Below, piece after piece: positions 17,570 to 25,708 of a stretch of DNA of 64,000 nucleotides. The translations under genes and the position numbers were made by a program. Source of the DNA: Campylobacter sp. RM5004 (GTDB lineage Bacteria; Campylobacterota; Campylobacteria; Campylobacterales; Campylobacteraceae). Every line of letters begins with the position of its first letter. Positions within the stretch are counted from its first letter, which is position 1. Location of the stretch: positions 1,268,409 through 1,332,408 of the forward strand of contig NZ_CP059599.1 of assembly GCF_022369455.1 (NCBI RefSeq), in the 5' to 3' direction. Under the pieces are notes generated by a model. It was not told the DNA's origin. It ran no database searches and worked only from the letters and a program-made list of their open reading frames with translations.

Positions 17570-18574
17570 TTATACTATAAAGCCACTTGCTACTACTAAA
17601 TCACCTTGATAAAATACTGCTAATTGTCCCTTCGCTAAAGCATATACGCTTTCTTCTAATAATACCTTTTTTTCTTTTTTGATTAATTTACAAGGAACTT
17701 CTTTTGTGTTATATCTAATTTTTACTTTACATTCTAGCTCATCAAAATCGCAAAATGCGTTTATATTTCCTAATTCAAATTCTTTTACAAATAATTCTTC
17801 TTTAGAGCCTACTATTATTTCATTTGCTTTTGCGTCTATTTTTAGAACATAATGCGGGGTTAATGCACCCTTTACGCTAAATCCACGCCTTTTGCCGATA
17901 GTATAATGCATATAGCCATCATGCTCTCCTACGATTTCGCCTTTTGTATTTTTTACAAAGCCTTTTTGATTAACCTCTACATGCTCTTTTAAAACATCGG
18001 TGTAGTTTGTAGTTACAAAGCATATTTCTGAGCTTTCCTTTTGCTCGCTAATAGACTTTAGCATAGGGATTTTTAGGGCTTGTTCTTTTATGTCTTTTTT
18101 AAACTTATCCCCTAAAGGAAAAAGCACATCTTCTAAACTTTGCTTAGTTACATTTGCTAGAAAATATGTTTGGTCTTTACTTAAATCGATGGCTTTTTTA
18201 AGCATGCCATTTTCAATTTGAGCGTAATGTCCTGTTGCTAGTTTTGCATTTTTGCTCTTTGCGTGATCTAATAAAGCTCCTAATTTTATATTTTTATTAC
18301 ATAAAGCACATGGGTTTGGAGTAAGTCCTGCTTCGTAGGTTTTAATAAAAGGATTAAATACAGCATCGTTAAATTCTTTAGTAAAATCAAGCACTTCATA
18401 AGATATTCCTAAAAAATCAGCAACCCTTTGTCCGTTTTCTATGTTTTTTTCGTGATAATTAGGGCGGCCGTGTAATTTCATATAAACACCGCTTACATTA
18501 AAACCTTTTTCTTTAAGCATAAGAGCCGTATAAGAGCTATCAACCCCACCACTCATTGCTAAAACTACATTCAT
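17570..18574 (-). CDS. mnmA: tRNA-specific 2-thiouridylase
   Basis: A 334-residue enzyme that thiolates uridine 34 of tRNA-Lys, -Glu and -Gln. The PP-loop is MSGGVDSS at residues 7-14. The catalytic cysteines are Cys92 (in NPCALCNKN) and Cys185 (in SSEICFV). The C-terminal beta-barrel domain contains residues 265-270 EFELGN, encoded by a copy of the dispersed element (17765-17782). The ATG overlaps the deaminase stop by 4 bases. Its product is the substrate of MnmH (11589). Confidence 0.96.
   Translation of the reverse strand: MNVVLAMSGGVDSSYTALMLKEKGFNVSGVYMKLHGRPNYHEKNIENGQRVADFLGISYEVLDFTKEFNDAVFNPFIKTYEAGLTPNPCALCNKNIKLGALLDHAKSKNAKLATGHYAQIENGMLKKAIDLSKDQTYFLANVTKQSLEDVLFPLGDKFKKDIKEQALKIPMLKSISEQKESSEICFVTTNYTDVLKEHVEVNQKGFVKNTKGEIVGEHDGYMHYTIGKRRGFSVKGALTPHYVLKIDAKANEIIVGSKEELFVKEFELGNINAFCDFDELECKVKIRYNTKEVPCKLIKKEKKVLLEESVYALAKGQLAVFYQGDLVVASGFIV
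17765..17782. repeat. Dispersed element inside mnmA
   Basis: ATTTCCTAATTCAAATTC differs at one base from the consensus. On the mnmA coding strand it is translated Glu-Phe-Glu-Leu-Gly-Asn, as in the phosphoesterase at 29121. Confidence 0.8.
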
Positions 18575-19752
18575 ATAATTTCCTTTCCATCTAAATACAT
18601 ATTTTTAATTTCTTGTGTTCTTAATATAATTTGAGCTAGTAAATTATCATTTAAATATCCAAAATCATCTAAAATGATAAAATCAGCACTAGCACCTTTG
18701 CTAAATGGCTTTAAACCATCTAAAAACAAATGAGAATTATCAAAACAAACAGCCTTATAAAGTAGAAAAGCTAGTTCATTTAATTCAAAATCACTTTGTA
18801 TATATAAAAAGGCTCTAAGCTCATCAAACATATTTAAAGTATTGTTTGAGCTAAGCCCATCTGTTCCTAAACTAAAGTTTAATTTATTTTCTAAAAGATT
18901 TTTAAACCTTAATGCACGAGAGCCTAAAAACCTATTAGACCTAGGGCAAGACGTTATTATGTGATGAGATTTAAAAATACTAAAATCATCAACATAATTA
19001 CAATGTGTAAAAATCGCCTTTAAATCATCAAATCCGCTTAAAAAATCCTTTGTAATTAAGCTCGGATTAAATCTTGCTAGATATGAACTAAGATTATTTT
19101 TATATCCTTTTAAATGCTCTAATTCATAAGGACTTTCTAAATAATGAGTGCTTATTAATAAATCATTTTTTTTAGCAAAATTAATAGCATAATCATAAGT
19201 CTTATCGCAAATTGAATAAGGGCTATGCAATGAAATATGATTGTTTAAATTTGAAAATCTTGAAAATCTTTCTTCAAAAAAATCAATATTTTTAGATATT
19301 GCTTCATCATTTGCACCTAAAATCTCATGAAAAATTATGCTCTTTATTGGGCTTTCTGATAGGCTTTCAAGGTTTGCACCAAAACTAGAAATCTCTCCTA
19401 AATACCCTACTCCGCTTTTTAGCATAATATTAATTTGATTTTTTATTTCTTGATTTAATTTATCTTTATCATAATTTTGTCTATTTGCAATTATGCTTTC
19501 AAGCCATTTTGCAAAATCTCCATAATAAAGTCTTGATAAACAAAACTCTAAATGTGAATGCAAATTACACAAAACTGGACTTATTATAAACTCGCTTTTG
19601 TCTATAATATGAGCGTTTTTGTATTCTTTAATAGCTTCATCAAAATCACATATTTTTATAATTTTTTCATCAAATACTAAAGTCTTATTAATCTGCAAAA
19701 AATCATCACGGCTAAAGTCTAAAATAGCCTTAGTTTTCATAATTTTAATCAT
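18571..19752 (-). CDS. Amidohydrolase, probable aminodeoxyfutalosine deaminase
   Basis: A 393-residue metal-dependent hydrolase of the TIM-barrel amidohydrolase superfamily. Metal-ligand motifs visible are NLHSHLEF near residue 62, SLHSPYS near 155, a later THCNY, and SLGTDGLSSNN with the catalytic Asp. Epsilon-type bacteria make menaquinone by the futalosine route, where a deaminase of this family (Cj0067-like) converts aminodeoxyfutalosine to dehypoxanthine-pathway intermediates. The UbiD-family decarboxylase at 56196 probably acts in the same pathway. A different nucleoside/cytosine deaminase specificity is not excluded. It overlaps mnmA by 4 bases. Confidence 0.8.
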   Translation of the reverse strand: MIKIMKTKAILDFSRDDFLQINKTLVFDEKIIKICDFDEAIKEYKNAHIIDKSEFIISPVLCNLHSHLEFCLSRLYYGDFAKWLESIIANRQNYDKDKLNQEIKNQINIMLKSGVGYLGEISSFGANLESLSESPIKSIIFHEILGANDEAISKNIDFFEERFSRFSNLNNHISLHSPYSICDKTYDYAINFAKKNDLLISTHYLESPYELEHLKGYKNNLSSYLARFNPSLITKDFLSGFDDLKAIFTHCNYVDDFSIFKSHHIITSCPRSNRFLGSRALRFKNLLENKLNFSLGTDGLSSNNTLNMFDELRAFLYIQSDFELNELAFLLYKAVCFDNSHLFLDGLKPFSKGASADFIILDDFGYLNDNLLAQIILRTQEIKNMYLDGKEII

Positions 19753-19835
19753 TTTAATCCTTTATGAAATATTACGGAATTTTTTTAAATAAATGTTGTA
19801 AAAAATAGGATAAAATAAATCTTTTTATACAAAAG

Positions 19836-19872
19836 GAATTTGAAATAGGATTTAATTTCCTATTTCAAATTC
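19836..19872. repeat. Tight inverted pair of the 18-base element ending rimI
   Basis: A reverse copy at 19836-19853 and a forward copy at 19855-19872, each with one mismatch, are separated by one base. The second encodes the C-terminal EFEIGN of the RimI-like protein, and the first lies beyond the stop codon. Confidence 0.88.
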
Positions 19873-20280
19873 TCTTAACATTTTTATTCCGTCTTCATCA
19901 AAATAGTAATTTTTAAGTATTTTTTGATATTTAAAGCCTAATTTTTCGTATAATCTAATGGCTTTTTCATTGCTTTTTCTAACTTCTAAATAAATCTTTT
20001 TATTTGAATTATTTATAATATTTTCACAAAGCTTAGTTGCTAAACTCATATTTTGATAATTTTTATCTACTGCTAAAGAATATATTCTAATGCTGTTTTT
20101 ATAAGTTATGCTTAGAATATATGCTACAACTTTTTCATCTTTTAAATAGATTAAAATATTTTCTTTTTTTATGTGATATAAAAAATTCGCCCTACTTAAT
20201 TTAAAACAATCATTTTTAAAACACATCTCTTCTAAATAAAGCAATGAATCTAAATGATTTTTATTAGCTTTTATAATCAT
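19852..20280 (-). CDS. rimI: GNAT acetyltransferase, RimI-like
   Basis: A 142-residue N-acetyltransferase of the family that acetylates the N-terminus of ribosomal protein S18. The core has IYSLAVDKNYQ, the acetyl-CoA pyrophosphate-binding loop (here QNMSLATKL, an unusual form of the usual R/Q-x-x-G-x-G/A), and the RimI-typical NEKAIRLYEKLGF. The last six residues, EFEIGN, are encoded by a dispersed-element copy, which may have replaced the original C-terminus. The start overlaps the DUF2156 gene stop by 4 bases. Target specificity is inferred from the family only. Confidence 0.8.
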   Translation of the reverse strand: MIIKANKNHLDSLLYLEEMCFKNDCFKLSRANFLYHIKKENILIYLKDEKVVAYILSITYKNSIRIYSLAVDKNYQNMSLATKLCENIINNSNKKIYLEVRKSNEKAIRLYEKLGFKYQKILKNYYFDEDGIKMLREFEIGN

Positions 20281-21260
20281 AATTTTTGATAAATTGTGTA
20301 TTTTGGAATGATTTTTTCTGGGCGATAAGACATTTTTACTTTTTTTAGATTTTCAAATCCCATATCATCACCTACATTTATGTATTTACAATCAAATTTA
20401 TCTTTTAAATATTTTGAAAATTCTCTGAAAATAAATTGAGCGCAGCCTAATACTTCAAAATCTGTTTTTTCAATCAAAACACTTGCTGTATCACTGCAAA
20501 TCTTTTCTCCGATTGTAAAGCCTTTCAATTCATCGTTAATATAAATTACTAGACCAACTAAGCCAAGTGCTTCATAATCTTGCAAACATCTTTTAATTGC
20601 TAATCTTTCTTGATAAATACCATCTAAGAACGCATCAACTTCAGCTTTTGGCACATATTTTATTCTATCGCTTACCCATTTATCAAATAATATTCTTATA
20701 TCTTCGCTGTGTTTTTTGCAATCTAAAACTTCTACTAAGTAATTAGGATAAACTCTTTTAAATTTATTAATTTCTGTTCTTTTTGTATGATAAGAATTGC
20801 CTTTTAGCTCTATTAAATCATCACTTACATAAATGTAATCTGCTAATTTTTTTTCTATTACATAATTATCAAGAGAGCTAAAAATAACCTCTCCTTCATT
20901 TGTGTAAGTAATAAAACCTTCTAAAAAACTATCACATACATACTCAATTCTTGAATAATAATTAGATGAATTATTTTCATTCATAATCTTAAAACATTCA
21001 GGAATACTCTCATAACAATCTTTTGGCTTGCCAAGTGGCGGTAATAACATAGAAAGCTCTCCACCATTCATAACAAATAAGCAAAATGTATTATTAATAA
21101 TCGCATAAAAACCGCTAGATTTTGATAGCCAAATATAATTAGCACAAAATGAATAATCACTTACATTTACATCAAAATCATTTAAATATTGCTGCATTAA
21201 ATCCTTAGCTTTTAAATCAAAAGCTTTTAAAGTATAGTCTTGAACTTTTATTTCCGCCAT
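20277..21260 (-). CDS. DUF2156 / phosphatidylglycerol lysyltransferase-domain protein
   Basis: A 327-residue protein with a double GNAT-like fold. The diagnostic block is ELKGNSYHTKRTEINKFKRVYP near residues 153-174, the DUF2156 hallmark. Other conserved stretches are GFTIGEK and FEVLGCAQFIFREF in the second half. There are no membrane helices, unlike MprF, so it is the soluble aminoacyl- or acyltransferase-like type. The substrate is unknown. It has an AAGGAAA site and begins the short unit with rimI. Confidence 0.82.
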   Translation of the reverse strand: MAEIKVQDYTLKAFDLKAKDLMQQYLNDFDVNVSDYSFCANYIWLSKSSGFYAIINNTFCLFVMNGGELSMLLPPLGKPKDCYESIPECFKIMNENNSSNYYSRIEYVCDSFLEGFITYTNEGEVIFSSLDNYVIEKKLADYIYVSDDLIELKGNSYHTKRTEINKFKRVYPNYLVEVLDCKKHSEDIRILFDKWVSDRIKYVPKAEVDAFLDGIYQERLAIKRCLQDYEALGLVGLVIYINDELKGFTIGEKICSDTASVLIEKTDFEVLGCAQFIFREFSKYLKDKFDCKYINVGDDMGFENLKKVKMSYRPEKIIPKYTIYQKL

Positions 21261-21325
21261 TAATTTTCCTTGTTTAAAAAATGCGCGAATTATAAATGTA
21301 TAAAGTAAAATAATAAAGCGTTTTT

Positions 21326-21835
21326 TTAGTTATTTTGGATTTGCTGTCTAAAAAGTTCAAAAATTGAAAATTTAGCTATTTTTGTTTCTATTTTTTTATT
21401 TGTATATTTTGAAACATAAGTTGATTTTGGCAATATTAAAGTAAGTTTTTTAAGCTTTGAAATAAATCTTTCTCTTTCGTGCTTATCTTCATTTATTAAA
21501 CCATATAATATATTTTTAAACTCTGAATAATCATTTCCTATTGAATATAAATAGCCTAAAGCTTCATACCTTTCCATAGGAATTACCGTGTATGATACTT
21601 CACACTTGCTAATTTTATTTATTTTATCATTGCTAATTTCATTTATTTCATGAATTTGAAAAATCTTGCTAAAAATCATAGCATCAATATCACTAAATGC
21701 TAATTGTAAAGCTGTTAAGCTCTTTTGTTTAAATTGCTCAACGCTTTCAAATTGCAAACAGCTATAATCTTGTTTAGCAAATAATTTCATATTAAATATA
21801 GTAAGAATTATAATTAATACTTTTAAAATCTTCAT
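21326..21835 (-). CDS. Small exported protein of unknown function
   Basis: A 169-residue protein with a signal peptide (hydrophobic VLIIILTIFNMKLFA followed by KQDYSC). The mature part is helical, charged and contains two Cys (residues about 25 and 79 region). I do not recognise the family. It lies alone between pth and the DUF2156 gene with short spacers on both sides. It is probably periplasmic. Confidence 0.6.
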   Translation of the reverse strand: MKILKVLIIILTIFNMKLFAKQDYSCLQFESVEQFKQKSLTALQLAFSDIDAMIFSKIFQIHEINEISNDKINKISKCEVSYTVIPMERYEALGYLYSIGNDYSEFKNILYGLINEDKHERERFISKLKKLTLILPKSTYVSKYTNKKIETKIAKFSIFELFRQQIQNN

Positions 21836-21903
21836 TCTCTTTCTTAATTTATTGATTATTAAATAAATATTTATTTTATTAATTAATTATAAACATGTAA
21901 AGT

Positions 21904-22440
21904 TTAATTATGGAATTTATTTTGAGTTTTCAAAATATCATTTGATATAAGATACTCTAAAGCTTCTTTTGAATAATCTAAAAAACTTTGTAATTCCTTT
22001 TCTTCTTCTTTACTAAAATTATCTAAAACATAATTAATAACTTCATATTTAAATTGAGGCTTTCCAATACCAAGCCTTACCCTTTCATACTCATTTCCTA
22101 TTAAAGCATCAATAGATTTTAATCCATTATGCCCTCCTGAGCTACCACCTTTTTTAATCTTTAATTTGCAAAATCCAATATCCATTTCATCATGACAAAC
22201 AATAATTCTCTCAGGCTTATAAAAATCTACAACTTTTTTAACACTTTCACCTGAATTATTCATATAAGTTAATGGTTTTAACAATAATAAATCTTGTTTT
22301 TTATACAATTCTGCGTTGCAATTAAGATTTTGTTTTTTAAAAGAAGAATCAAGTATTTTATCAATTAACATAAAGCCTAGGTTGTGGCGAGTATTTTTGT
22401 ATTTCTCGCCAGGATTTCCTAGACCTACGACTAAAATCAT
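21904..22440 (-). CDS. pth: Peptidyl-tRNA hydrolase
   Basis: A 178-residue esterase that recycles peptidyl-tRNA released by stalled ribosomes. The N-terminus [15 protein letters not shown] carries Asn9 and catalytic His19. Further family blocks are PLTYMNNSG (Asn near 61), DEMD and [10 protein letters not shown]. Length is normal. The ATG overlaps the rplY stop by 4 bases, the common rplY-pth coupling. Confidence 0.97.
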   Translation of the reverse strand: MILVVGLGNPGEKYKNTRHNLGFMLIDKILDSSFKKQNLNCNAELYKKQDLLLLKPLTYMNNSGESVKKVVDFYKPERIIVCHDEMDIGFCKLKIKKGGSSGGHNGLKSIDALIGNEYERVRLGIGKPQFKYEVINYVLDNFSKEEEKELQSFLDYSKEALEYLISNDILKTQNKFHN

Positions 22441-22973
22441 CTAGCTTTTTCTACTCCAACAACAGCTACACGACCTGCGTCAATAATTTTTACATTATCA
22501 GCAACTTTAATATCTCTTACAAGTAAAGCATCGCCAACATCTAAATCAGTTACATCTAATTCAAAGAAATTAGGTAAGTTTTCTGCTTTGCACTTAACTT
22601 TTAAACGGCGTTTTGATTGAATTAAAACACCTTTATTTTTAAGACCTTTTGCAGTTCCAACAACTTTTACTGGAACCATATAAAAGCTCTCTACACCTTT
22701 TAAAGCTAATTTTAAATCAACGTGCTTAATTTCACTTGTTACTGGGTGGTGTTGATAATCAACGATTACAACTTCATAAACTTTTCCATCAACTTTAACT
22801 GGGAAAATTAATCCGTCTTTTTTGCGAACTTCTTTAATAAATTCGTTTGTCTTAAACACTGCGTGAATGTTTTCAACACCTTTTCCATAGATATTTGCAA
22901 TTAGCATACCATCTTGTCTAGCAGCTTTAGCTGACTTTCTACCAATACTCTGTCTAATTTGTCCTTCTAACAT
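22437..22973 (-). CDS. rplY: 50S ribosomal protein L25/Ctc
   Basis: The L25/TL5/Ctc-type 5S rRNA-binding protein, 178 residues from the start chosen here. It has an N-terminal L25 beta-barrel ([21 protein letters not shown]) and a C-terminal Ctc domain ([18 protein letters not shown]). A longer reading frame begins at 22988, but the sequence AAAGGACATTTT sits just before the ATG at 22973, and the residues before it do not resemble the family, so I prefer 22973. It is followed by pth with a 4-base overlap, and a PilT-like gene lies downstream of pth's opposite side, upstream of tal. Confidence 0.95.
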   Translation of the reverse strand: MLEGQIRQSIGRKSAKAARQDGMLIANIYGKGVENIHAVFKTNEFIKEVRKKDGLIFPVKVDGKVYEVVIVDYQHHPVTSEIKHVDLKLALKGVESFYMVPVKVVGTAKGLKNKGVLIQSKRRLKVKCKAENLPNFFELDVTDLDVGDALLVRDIKVADNVKIIDAGRVAVVGVEKAR

Positions 22974-23030
22974 AAAATGTCCTTTCATAAAAAATAAGCG
23001 TTTATATTATCTTAAAATATTTAATATAAA

Positions 23031-24230
23031 TTATTTTTGTTCTTCTTTTTCTTCTTTTTGTGCTAATTTAAATTGAAAACCTACACTTGCACTTGTTTGA
23101 GTTTTCTTAGCTTCACCAAATTTATAACCATCAATTAAAACTTTCAAATCGTTTGCATTACTTGCTTTATCATAAGCTTCTTCTTCAGTAATTCTGCCAT
23201 TTTTATATAAAGTTAATAAATGCTGGTCAAAACTTTGCATTTTCATAGTGCCTTCTTTTAAAACATCTCCTATTGAGTTTTCTCTACCTTCTAAAATAAG
23301 CCTTTTAATACGCTCATTACCTCTTAAAACTTCAATAGCTGCAGTTCTTTTACCATCAGTTGTTTTACATAATCTTTGAGAAATTACAGCTCTTAAAACG
23401 CCTGAAAATGAACTTCTAATTCTGTTTTGCTCTTCCTTAGGAAACATTCCTAAAACCCTGTTTAAAGTCTCTTGAGCATTAATTGTATGCAGTGTGCTTA
23501 ATACTAAGTGTCCAGTTTCTGCTGCGTGCATTGCTACTTCAATAGTCTCTAAATCTCTCATCTCACCAACTAAAATAATATCAGGGTCTTCTCTAAGAGC
23601 TGCTCTTAAAGCATCTTGAAAGCTTAAAGCATCTTGTCCTATTGCTCTTTGATTTACTATTGATTTTGCAGGTTTATATTTAAACTCAATTGGATCTTCA
23701 ATAGTAATAATATGTCTATTATAATTTTGGTTTATATATTCAATAATTGATGCAAGAGTTGTTGTTTTACCACTACCTGTTGGACCTGTAACTAATATTA
23801 AACCTCTTGTTTCTGTTGTAGTAATATCTTTTATAACTTCAGGCAGTTTTAAAGCCTCAAAACTTGGCATAGTATCAGGAATGGTTCTAAATACTGCACT
23901 TGGTCCATTCATTGTAAAAAATAAATTCACACGAAATGAGCCTTTATATTTAAACTTATCTTTATTCTTTGGTTCATACGAAAAGTCTATATTTTTATTA
24001 TCTACAAATCTCGTAAAATCACCTCTTGTTAAAGCTTTACATAAGTCTAACATATCTTCTCTAGTTACAATTTCTGGTGCAATTTCACTAATTTCACCAT
24101 TTACTCTACCTTTAGGATTTAAATTTGAACTTAAGTGTAAATCGCTTCCACCTAAGTCAATTAAGGTATTAAGCCAACCATCTAAACTATCTCTTAATTC
24201 CCAACGGATATTCTCTAAATCTATTTCCAT
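23031..24230 (-). CDS. PilT/PilU-type pilus retraction ATPase
   Basis: A 399-residue secretion-superfamily ATPase. The N-terminal domain has GGSDLHLSS. Walker A is GPTGSGKTTT near residue 146, and Walker B is DPDIILVGEMRDLETI with the following HLVLSTLHT histidine box. The C-terminal AIRNLIREGKTHQ retraction motif of true PilT is replaced by a diverged sequence (KRLILEGRENSIGDV), more like PilU. In other bacteria these hexamers retract type IV pili for twitching or DNA uptake. No other pilus genes lie in the window, and the gene sits alone between rplY and tal. Confidence 0.88.
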   Translation of the reverse strand: MEIDLENIRWELRDSLDGWLNTLIDLGGSDLHLSSNLNPKGRVNGEISEIAPEIVTREDMLDLCKALTRGDFTRFVDNKNIDFSYEPKNKDKFKYKGSFRVNLFFTMNGPSAVFRTIPDTMPSFEALKLPEVIKDITTTETRGLILVTGPTGSGKTTTLASIIEYINQNYNRHIITIEDPIEFKYKPAKSIVNQRAIGQDALSFQDALRAALREDPDIILVGEMRDLETIEVAMHAAETGHLVLSTLHTINAQETLNRVLGMFPKEEQNRIRSSFSGVLRAVISQRLCKTTDGKRTAAIEVLRGNERIKRLILEGRENSIGDVLKEGTMKMQSFDQHLLTLYKNGRITEEEAYDKASNANDLKVLIDGYKFGEAKKTQTSASVGFQFKLAQKEEKEEQK

Positions 24231-24238
24231 ACTAGTCC

Positions 24239-25204
24239 TTAAAGATTTTCTAATATATCTATATAAGCTTTTTCAAATTGAACTAAACCATCATCTAAAA
24301 GCTTTTTACATGCATTATCATACTCTATTTCATTAATTGTTGAGAATATAAATTCTTTTGATGAAGTTATTAATTCCTGATTCAAATTCTTTATGTTTTT
24401 ACTTGGTCTATAAGCATTTATTGCATTGATTGGTGCTGTATTTATAGTATTGTTTAATTCTAATTCTTTTAAATAATAATCTTTACTTAAATCATTACTT
24501 TTGGTTCCTGTGCTAGCAAATAAAGCTCTAATATTTTCACTATCCACCTTAGATGCTGAATATATTGCATTTTGAATACCTATTTGATTTTTTACGCTAT
24601 ATCTATGATTTAATAAGCTATCAACCCTGCTTACAAAAATACTAACAACACCTTTGTTTGTTATTCCATTAGGATTTTTTGCTTTATATTTTTTCATACC
24701 TTCAATTATTGCATCATTACATTTTTTTGCTTGTTCATGTGAGAAAATTAAAGTTGCATTAATGCTAATTCCATAACTTGCCAAAGTATTCATAACTTCA
24801 TAACCTGCATTTGTTGCCGGAACTTTTATCATTAGATTTGGCATATTTATTAAATTAGCAATTTTTAAACCTTCTGCAATACTAAGACCTGCATTATTAC
24901 TATTTAATGGATTTATTTCAAAACTGATAAAACCATTATTGTTATCTTTTGCATATAAATAACTCATTTTAAGGGCTGCTTTTTTTATATCTTCTAAAGC
25001 TAGAGCTAAAAATAATTCTTCTTTGTTTTTAATATTTAATTGTTTTATTCTTTCTTTATAATAAGCTGAAGTTGTAATTGCGTTTTTAAATATACTAGGA
25101 TTACTAGTAGCACCATTTATAGTGCCACTAGCTAGCATTTGTAAAAATTCATTATCTAAAAAACTATTTTCAATAAAATCACACCAAATGCTATATCCAC
25201 TCAT
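24239..25204 (-). CDS. tal: Transaldolase
   Basis: A 321-residue pentose-phosphate enzyme that transfers a dihydroxyacetone unit between sugar phosphates. The barrel start GATSNPSIF and the Schiff-base lysine Lys127 in MIKVPAT are present, with NATLIFSHEQA and SRVDSLLN blocks after it. Length matches the epsilon-type transaldolases. Residues about 273-278 (NLNQEL) are encoded by a dispersed-element copy at 24372-24389. The start overlaps the cheW stop by one base, the tal-cheW linkage known in Campylobacter. Confidence 0.95.
   Translation of the reverse strand: MSGYSIWCDFIENSFLDNEFLQMLASGTINGATSNPSIFKNAITTSAYYKERIKQLNIKNKEELFLALALEDIKKAALKMSYLYAKDNNNGFISFEINPLNSNNAGLSIAEGLKIANLINMPNLMIKVPATNAGYEVMNTLASYGISINATLIFSHEQAKKCNDAIIEGMKKYKAKNPNGITNKGVVSIFVSRVDSLLNHRYSVKNQIGIQNAIYSASKVDSENIRALFASTGTKSNDLSKDYYLKELELNNTINTAPINAINAYRPSKNIKNLNQELITSSKEFIFSTINEIEYDNACKKLLDDGLVQFEKAYIDILENL
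24372..24389. repeat. Dispersed element inside tal
   Basis: AATTCCTGATTCAAATTC differs at one base from the consensus. It is translated from the other strand as N-L-N-Q-E-L, a frame different from that used in mnmA. Confidence 0.75.
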
Positions 25205-25704
25205 TAAAAATCCCTTTTCATTAAAGCTTCAACTTTTAATATGGTAAGAATGCTATTTTCTTGCTTTCCAATACCTTCAATCATACCTTTTTCTTTTAAT
25301 AAAGTCTCAGGTGGTTGGTCTATATTGCTCTCTTTAATTTTGATAGCTTCTGTTAATTTATCAATAACAAAACCTATATTTCCTTCTTCACCTTTTAATA
25401 CTATATATCTAGTATGTTGAGTATGTTTTGAGCTTCCTAAACCAAAGCGTTTAGCTAAATCAATTAAAGGAATAACATTACCACGCATATTAAATACACC
25501 TAAAACATAATCAGGCACACTAGGAACCCTAGTGTATTCAATAGGTTTTATTATTTCTTGAATGCTTAAAATCGGAATAGCATATTCTTCTTCATCTATC
25601 ATAAAACCTACTAATTGTCTAATTTGCTCTTCTTTAGTATCTCTTGCTGAAGAGCCTTTTACTTGCTCTTGCTGTCTATTTAAAACTTGATTTAATCTTT
25701 CCAT
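25204..25704 (-). CDS. cheW: Chemotaxis adaptor CheW
   Basis: A 166-residue coupling protein joining receptors to CheA. After a charged ~30-residue N-terminal extension comes the CheW double barrel: VGFMIDEEEYAIPI, IKPIEYTRVPSVPDYVLGVFNMRGNVIPLIDL, and a C-terminal VDKLTEAIKI. The YVLGVFNMRG block is diagnostic. It sits 5 bases after cheA in the cheV-cheA-cheW cluster. Confidence 0.96.
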   Translation of the reverse strand: MERLNQVLNRQQEQVKGSSARDTKEEQIRQLVGFMIDEEEYAIPILSIQEIIKPIEYTRVPSVPDYVLGVFNMRGNVIPLIDLAKRFGLGSSKHTQHTRYIVLKGEEGNIGFVIDKLTEAIKIKESNIDQPPETLLKEKGMIEGIGKQENSILTILKVEALMKRDF

Positions 25705-25708
25705 TACA

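Noticed and set aside
22974-22988. Longer rplY start at 22988
   Set aside because: The extra five residues overlap the AAAGGA ribosome site of the ATG at 22973 and do not match the L25 family start.
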